The notes under the pieces were generated by a model. The model saw only the letters and a list, made by a program, of their open reading frames with translations. It was not told where the DNA came from and did not search any database. Below are positions 60,445 through 64,000 of a stretch of DNA of 64,000 nucleotides, piece by piece. This DNA is from Gelidibacter maritimus (GTDB lineage: Bacteria > Bacteroidota > Bacteroidia > Flavobacteriales > Flavobacteriaceae), in NCBI RefSeq assembly GCF_014062315.1, contig NZ_JACGLT010000001.1:186001-250000 (forward strand), given 5' to 3'. A program made the position numbers and the translations under genes. How positions within the stretch are numbered: the first letter of the stretch is position 1; the number at the start of each line of letters is the position of its first letter.

Positions 60445-61485
60445 TTAAATTTTACCCATTTTAAGACGCTCCTCACTATTGGCAAGATACCAAGCAGTTG
60501 CGAAAATAAGCTGCGTTCGTTTTTGTAATAGTGGATAATTAATTTTGTCGGGTGTATCTGTAGGTTGGTGGTAATCTTTATGCTCACCATTAAAATAAAA
60601 AATGACCGGAATGTTTCTATAAGCAAAATTGTAATGATCAGAACGGTAGTAATACCGGTTTGAATCGTCTTCAGCATTATACTTATAGTCAAGTGTTAAA
60701 TTTGTAAACTGATTGTTTGCCGCTTCAGATATATAATGTAGCTCAGTGCTCAATCGGTCTGCACCAATAATATAAACATAATTTTCTATTTGCTTTCTTT
60801 CGTGAATTTTATCCACGCGTCCTATCATGTCAATATTTAAATTTGCCACGGTATTGTCCAAAGCATAAATGGGGTGTTTGACATAATAATTGGAACCTAA
60901 AAGTCCCGATTCTTCAGCCGTAAAATGTAGAAAAAGAATACTTCTTCTTGGACCATGGCCATCCTTTTTGGCTTGGGCAAACGCTTTGGCCATTTCCATC
61001 ACAGCTGCAGTCCCTGAGGCATTGTCATCGGCACCAAAATATATCTGATCGTTGGAGGCGCCAAGATGGTCTAGATGGGCAGAAATTACAATAACCTCTT
61101 CAGGAAGTTCTGAACCCTCTATATAAGCAACAACGTTTTGAGTGCTTGGACTATCCTTTGAGAAATACGATCTCGGAATCCGCTGATAGTAATTGTCATA
61201 ACCTAATGGCGACGGAATTTCATGGTCCACATAAAAGTCCTTAAGATAATTTGAGGCTCTATGGTGCCCTATTTTGCCAGTCTCCCTACCTTCAAAGTCT
61301 TTTGATGACAAGGTATAAACCAGGGTTCTTAACTCTTCAGACGTGATTAAATTACTGTATTTTTGAATGGTTTCAGGGTCCTCGAAAACAATACTTTCTT
61401 TTAGATTGTCAATTTTTTGAGTATATCTAATGTTTGCACAAGAACCAACGAGTGTGAGTGCTGAAGCAATGAGAAGTGCCTTCAT
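60445..61485 (-). CDS. M28 zinc aminopeptidase without PA domain, lipoprotein
   Basis: 346 aa lipoprotein (SALTLVGSCANI, Cys16). It carries the same N-terminal segment (EELRTLVYTLSSKDFEGRET) and the same zinc ligands (SAHLDHLG, GADDNASGT, TAEESGLLG, NLNIDMIGR, YRSDHYNFA) as the adjacent 522-aa peptidase, but the ~170-residue PA region is gone without scar. It ends with QPTDTPDKINYPLLQKRTQL, parallel to the paralogue. A tandem duplication followed by domain loss is the simplest explanation. It is transcribed on the same strand, 119 bp upstream of its paralogue. Confidence 0.9.
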   Translation of the reverse strand: MKALLIASALTLVGSCANIRYTQKIDNLKESIVFEDPETIQKYSNLITSEELRTLVYTLSSKDFEGRETGKIGHHRASNYLKDFYVDHEIPSPLGYDNYYQRIPRSYFSKDSPSTQNVVAYIEGSELPEEVIVISAHLDHLGASNDQIYFGADDNASGTAAVMEMAKAFAQAKKDGHGPRRSILFLHFTAEESGLLGSNYYVKHPIYALDNTVANLNIDMIGRVDKIHERKQIENYVYIIGADRLSTELHYISEAANNQFTNLTLDYKYNAEDDSNRYYYRSDHYNFAYRNIPVIFYFNGEHKDYHQPTDTPDKINYPLLQKRTQLIFATAWYLANSEERLKMGKI

Positions 61486-61587
61486 TTATCTAGGATTAAT
61501 TAGCCATCAAATAAAACAAAATAAAAACGAATAGAGAAGCATTCGCGCATTTAAGTGCTGTATGTCAATAGGTGTATTCAAGTAATG

Positions 61588-61992
61588 TTATTGTTCTTCC
61601 AAGTCTTCTAAATCGGGGAGTTCTTCAATTTCTAAGGCATCTGACTCCGAACTGTCAAGATCCATTTCATCAATTTCCAAACCTTCCAAGATTTCTTTTG
61701 AATCTTCCATGGAAGCTTCTTTCTTTAACTCCAGTTCTTCCATATTTCCTACTTCAGCAGTATTAAAAATAGATTTATATATGGTTAGAACCAATGAGAT
61801 AATTGTCAATATGAAAATCAATTGCACTGTTTTTCTCGGCATTTGCGTTCGTTTAGATATATAAAACGCAACAAAGCCAAATATCAGTGCCGCTACCGCT
61901 GGGATATAAGCAATTTGTGATAACGGTGTCACCGCTAAAATCAATGCTAAAACTGCGGTAATAATTCCTAAAACAATAAATAGAGACCTCAT
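61588..61992 (-). CDS. Two- or three-helix membrane protein with acidic tail
   Basis: 134 aa. Hydrophobic helices at ~3-22, 26-46 and 58-78 followed by a 50-residue tail of which about half is Asp/Glu (EGLEIDEMDLDSSESDALEI). A FUSC-like N-terminal match has been used for relatives but is weak. It lies 3 bp after the DUF3108 gene and is likely co-transcribed. Possibly a small envelope protein; function unknown. Confidence 0.55.
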   Translation of the reverse strand: MRSLFIVLGIITAVLALILAVTPLSQIAYIPAVAALIFGFVAFYISKRTQMPRKTVQLIFILTIISLVLTIYKSIFNTAEVGNMEELELKKEASMEDSKEILEGLEIDEMDLDSSESDALEIEELPDLEDLEEQ

Positions 61993-61995
61993 AGT

Positions 61996-62778
61996 TTAAT
62001 TTTTTAAGCCGGTTGCTGATTTGATCTTAAGTTCGCCGTTGCCCACTGGGATTTTAAATTTCGCATATACAGGGATCTTATTGGCATCTGCCGTGAGATA
62101 CAATAAGTTATCATTTGTTCCGCCTTTAAGTATATCTTTATTCTTCAGGGATAACGCCAATTTGTAACACTCTTTTTTGCCAATGGCCGTATTAATGGTT
62201 TCCTTGCTTACGTACTTTACACTGATTACCATCTCTTCGTTATCAAAAATAACCTTAAAATTTTGGACCTCGCCAGGCGTAGCTTTATGGATGTCCAAAT
62301 TACGAATATGATAAATGGTGGTTACAATATCTTTGGTGCCGGCGTTGATTTTGACCGAAGTTGTTTTATCAATAGTCTCGCCCTTACTATTCTTTTTGCG
62401 CATTAAGCTTTTAACGGAATTAGTCTTATGGCTGAACGTATATTGCATAAACTTGTAGTAGTTGCCTTCGTTAATATCGCGTTTGTATAAGTAAGGTGTC
62501 AGGCTTGTAGGACTGACATAACTTTCATAAAGATCACGGATTTTAAAAAAGCCATCCCATTTAGTATATGTAGCTGCAGTACATTTGAGGTGTAATAGGG
62601 TAGCATTTGACGTTTTGACCTGACCCGTTTCCATAGTCACTTGTGCAATTTCGGTCATTAAGCCAGACATATTATATGCGGCCGTAAAGGTTAGCTTTTC
62701 TCCCACTGCAATAGTATTGTTTTGGCCTAATACCATAGCGCCGTATATAAAAATGCTAACAAGTAAGATGTGTTTCAT
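61996..62778 (-). CDS. DUF3108 periplasmic protein
   Basis: 260 aa with signal peptide (MKHILLVSIFIYGAMVLGQN). The beta-rich body has DUF3108 phrases: AVGEKLTFTAAYNMSGLMTE, ATYTKWDGFFKIRDLYESYV, TTIYHIRNLDIHKATPGE, YLTADANKIPVYAKFKIPVG. DUF3108 proteins are thought to act in the outer-membrane or lipid A environment; the exact role is unknown. First in a two-gene unit with the acidic-tail membrane protein. Confidence 0.7.
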   Translation of the reverse strand: MKHILLVSIFIYGAMVLGQNNTIAVGEKLTFTAAYNMSGLMTEIAQVTMETGQVKTSNATLLHLKCTAATYTKWDGFFKIRDLYESYVSPTSLTPYLYKRDINEGNYYKFMQYTFSHKTNSVKSLMRKKNSKGETIDKTTSVKINAGTKDIVTTIYHIRNLDIHKATPGEVQNFKVIFDNEEMVISVKYVSKETINTAIGKKECYKLALSLKNKDILKGGTNDNLLYLTADANKIPVYAKFKIPVGNGELKIKSATGLKN

Positions 62779-62999
62779 ATTTGAAAATTAGACCTCAAAG
62801 ATATTTATATAAACATTAATAATCCTCATTTTATTTATAAGCTTTTGCACCATTCATCCCACAGGGAAACAGCAATTAATACTGTTAAATTAATCCCAAA
62901 TTAGCAAACGCATTAATGATTGCGTCTTTTGAGATACGCAATGGATAGTAATAGATGTAATTTTATGTAGAACAATTATTAACTTAAAACTTAAACATT

Positions 63000-63185
63000 A
63001 TGAACTCAGATCAATTTGAAGGTAAATGGAAACAAATTAAAGGTGAATTTAAAAAGAAATACGGAAAAATCACCGATGATGAATATACCGAAGCCGAAGG
63101 TAACTTTGATAAGATAGCTGGAAAAGTGCAAGAGCGCTACGGCAAATCTAAAGAAGATTTAAAGAAGGAAATTGATAACTGGTAG
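63000..63185 (+). CDS. CsbD family stress protein
   Basis: 61 aa. The two-repeat helical pattern (FEGKWKQIKGEFKKKYGKIT and AEGNFDKIAGKVQERYGKSK) is the CsbD signature. Members are general-stress proteins of unknown mechanism. The gene is monocistronic, with a terminator 20 bp after the stop. Confidence 0.88.
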   Translation: MNSDQFEGKWKQIKGEFKKKYGKITDDEYTEAEGNFDKIAGKVQERYGKSKEDLKKEIDNW

Positions 63186-63207
63186 AATACCACTTATTGA
63201 TTTATGG

Positions 63208-63245
63208 AAAGGTTCCCAAACGTCTTGTTTGGGAACCTTTTTATT
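63208..63245 (+). terminator. Terminator after csbD-like gene
   Basis: A 14-bp perfect stem (AAAGGTTCCCAAAC and complement), 5-nt loop, T-run. Confidence 0.9.
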
Positions 63246-63370
63246 TTCCGGCAATGGGTTTTTAATACCCCGAAATTCTTGATTTAATAGCCTTATGATA
63301 CTTTGCAGGAAACGCTTAATAAAGCAGGCCTAATCAGGGTGTTGTAAGCCTGAGGGATTCTTTCACTCTT

Positions 63371-63386
63371 TTTGGTTCAAACCAAA
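63371..63386. promoter_or_regulatory. Palindrome upstream of the PNPOx-fold gene
   Basis: TTTGGTT-CA-AACCAAA, 7-bp arms with a 2-bp centre, 16 bp upstream of a candidate -33 (ATTG 63403-63406, 20 bp, TATCTTGG 63427-63434). Confidence 0.45.
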
Positions 63387-63455
63387 TAAACTGACCGATA
63401 TCATTGTTGGTAACTCTACATTGCCGTATCTTGGTAAAATAAAACAACTAACATC

Positions 63456-63911
63456 ATGTACACTAATCTAGACGAAAAAGCCTGTTTGAAGGTTCTTAAA
63501 AACGATTACTTAGGACATTTGTCCTACATTTATCAAAACAGACCATTTGTTGTTCCCATTACCTATTTTTATGATGCCGAAACGAATGTCATAATATGCT
63601 ATTCGGCTGAAGGCCATAAAATGAATGCGATGAGAAAAAACAATGAAGTAGCTTTCAATATTGTCGATGTTGATGGTCTTACTAATTGGAAATCAGTAAT
63701 GGTGCACGGCAAATTTGAACAACTCTTTGGCAGTGATGCCAAATCTTATCTGCATGTGTTTTCTTTAGGAATCAAAACTTTGATCGCTGAAAAGGAATTG
63801 AAAGAGTTGAGTTTTATTAGTGAATTTTCAAGTAAGGCAATTAATGAAAATATCCCAATGATTTTTATCATTAAGGTTGAGGAGATTACAGGTAAGACAC
63901 GCAAGGAATAA
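63456..63911 (+). CDS. Pyridoxamine 5'-phosphate oxidase-fold flavoprotein
   Basis: 151 aa split-barrel FMN-binding protein (PNPOx-like, NimA/nitroreductase-type group). Characteristic are CLKVLKNDYLGHLSYIYQNR, FVVPITYFYDAE, YSAEGHKMNAMRKNNEVAFN and the VMVHGKFEQL strand. The N-terminal Cys and length of ~150 fit the NimA-like subgroup. Substrate unknown; a detoxifying or flavin-dependent reductase role is inferred. A palindrome lies upstream of its promoter. Confidence 0.82.
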   Translation: MYTNLDEKACLKVLKNDYLGHLSYIYQNRPFVVPITYFYDAETNVIICYSAEGHKMNAMRKNNEVAFNIVDVDGLTNWKSVMVHGKFEQLFGSDAKSYLHVFSLGIKTLIAEKELKELSFISEFSSKAINENIPMIFIIKVEEITGKTRKE

Positions 63912-64000
63912 GTCGCTAAATATTTTCTGTATTCGTCTTAAGAGAGCGGGCTGTCACGTCATCAGCCTTAAGGACAGATTGATAATTTCTCAAGGACTCC

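Noticed and set aside
1-64000. CRISPR arrays, IS elements, phage genes
   Set aside because: No regularly spaced identical repeats, transposase or integrase motifs, or phage structural genes were recognised anywhere in the window.

Overview
The window looks like chromosome of a low-GC marine or soil member of the Flavobacteriaceae (Bacteroidota). The evidence is type IX secretion sorting domains of both type A and type B, a TonB receptor paired with a BtuG-like surface propeller, DUF4252, DUF4199 and DUF3108 proteins, anti-sigma/Spy-like sensor sets, and promoters of the Bacteroidota type (TTTG-N19-TAnnTTTG). Shine-Dalgarno signals are generally absent. No IS element, prophage, CRISPR array, rRNA or tRNA gene was recognised, so this is mostly core genome with a few accessory modules.

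Layout. 1-5 kb: 5' part of purL, an RsmB/NOP rRNA methyltransferase, a beta-propeller lipoprotein, and an ECF sigma / anti-sigma-like / Spy-like operon. 4.9-5.7 kb: a gap with a candidate small RNA and a degenerate repeat pair. 5.7-10.8 kb: ABC exporter, phosphosugar mutase, GT2 glycosyltransferase, DUF4199. 11-21 kb: L31 type B, GlmU-like nucleotidyltransferase, MtaB, lytic transglycosylase plus cardiolipin synthase, and small envelope proteins. 21-26 kb: L34, CarB, and an ankyrin/DOMON pair. 26-27.4 kb: a DUF3307/SatD operon. 27.4-29.4 kb: thioesterase and RmuC. 29.5-36 kb: a cobalamin uptake region in which btuF, btuC and btuD face btuB-btuG, the latter preceded by a cobalamin riboswitch. 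36-40 kb: S41 peptidase and a second ECF sigma operon with two DUF4252 proteins. 40-47.5 kb: purB, a GT4, egtB-egtD and an ABC-F ATPase. 47.5-64 kb: PAP2 phosphatase, a lectin-bearing T9SS protein, sirtuin, TrmH, a PLP sulfur-amino-acid enzyme divergent from an Lrp regulator, LpdA, two paralogous M28 peptidases, CsbD and a PNPOx-fold protein.

The best candidate for an undescribed system is the SatD-DUF3307 operon. SatD shows a motif order resembling class III nucleotide cyclase/GGDEF folds (GD, GDS hairpin, RIAIGIG, GEAF...) joined to a C-terminal helix-turn-helix. Its partner is a polytopic membrane protein with His/Asp/Gln residues in its hydrophobic segments. Its promoter is followed directly by an array of ATGATA half-sites. 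Other points: both ECF sigma genes have an AAC-N16-CGTC promoter consistent with autoregulation; only the outer-membrane half of the B12 system is under riboswitch control; one of two tandem M28 peptidases has lost its PA domain; and a promoter-plus-terminator unit in the 4.9-5.7 kb gap may encode a small RNA.

All calls come from reading the sequence. No database search or structure prediction was run, and residue positions are hand counts.
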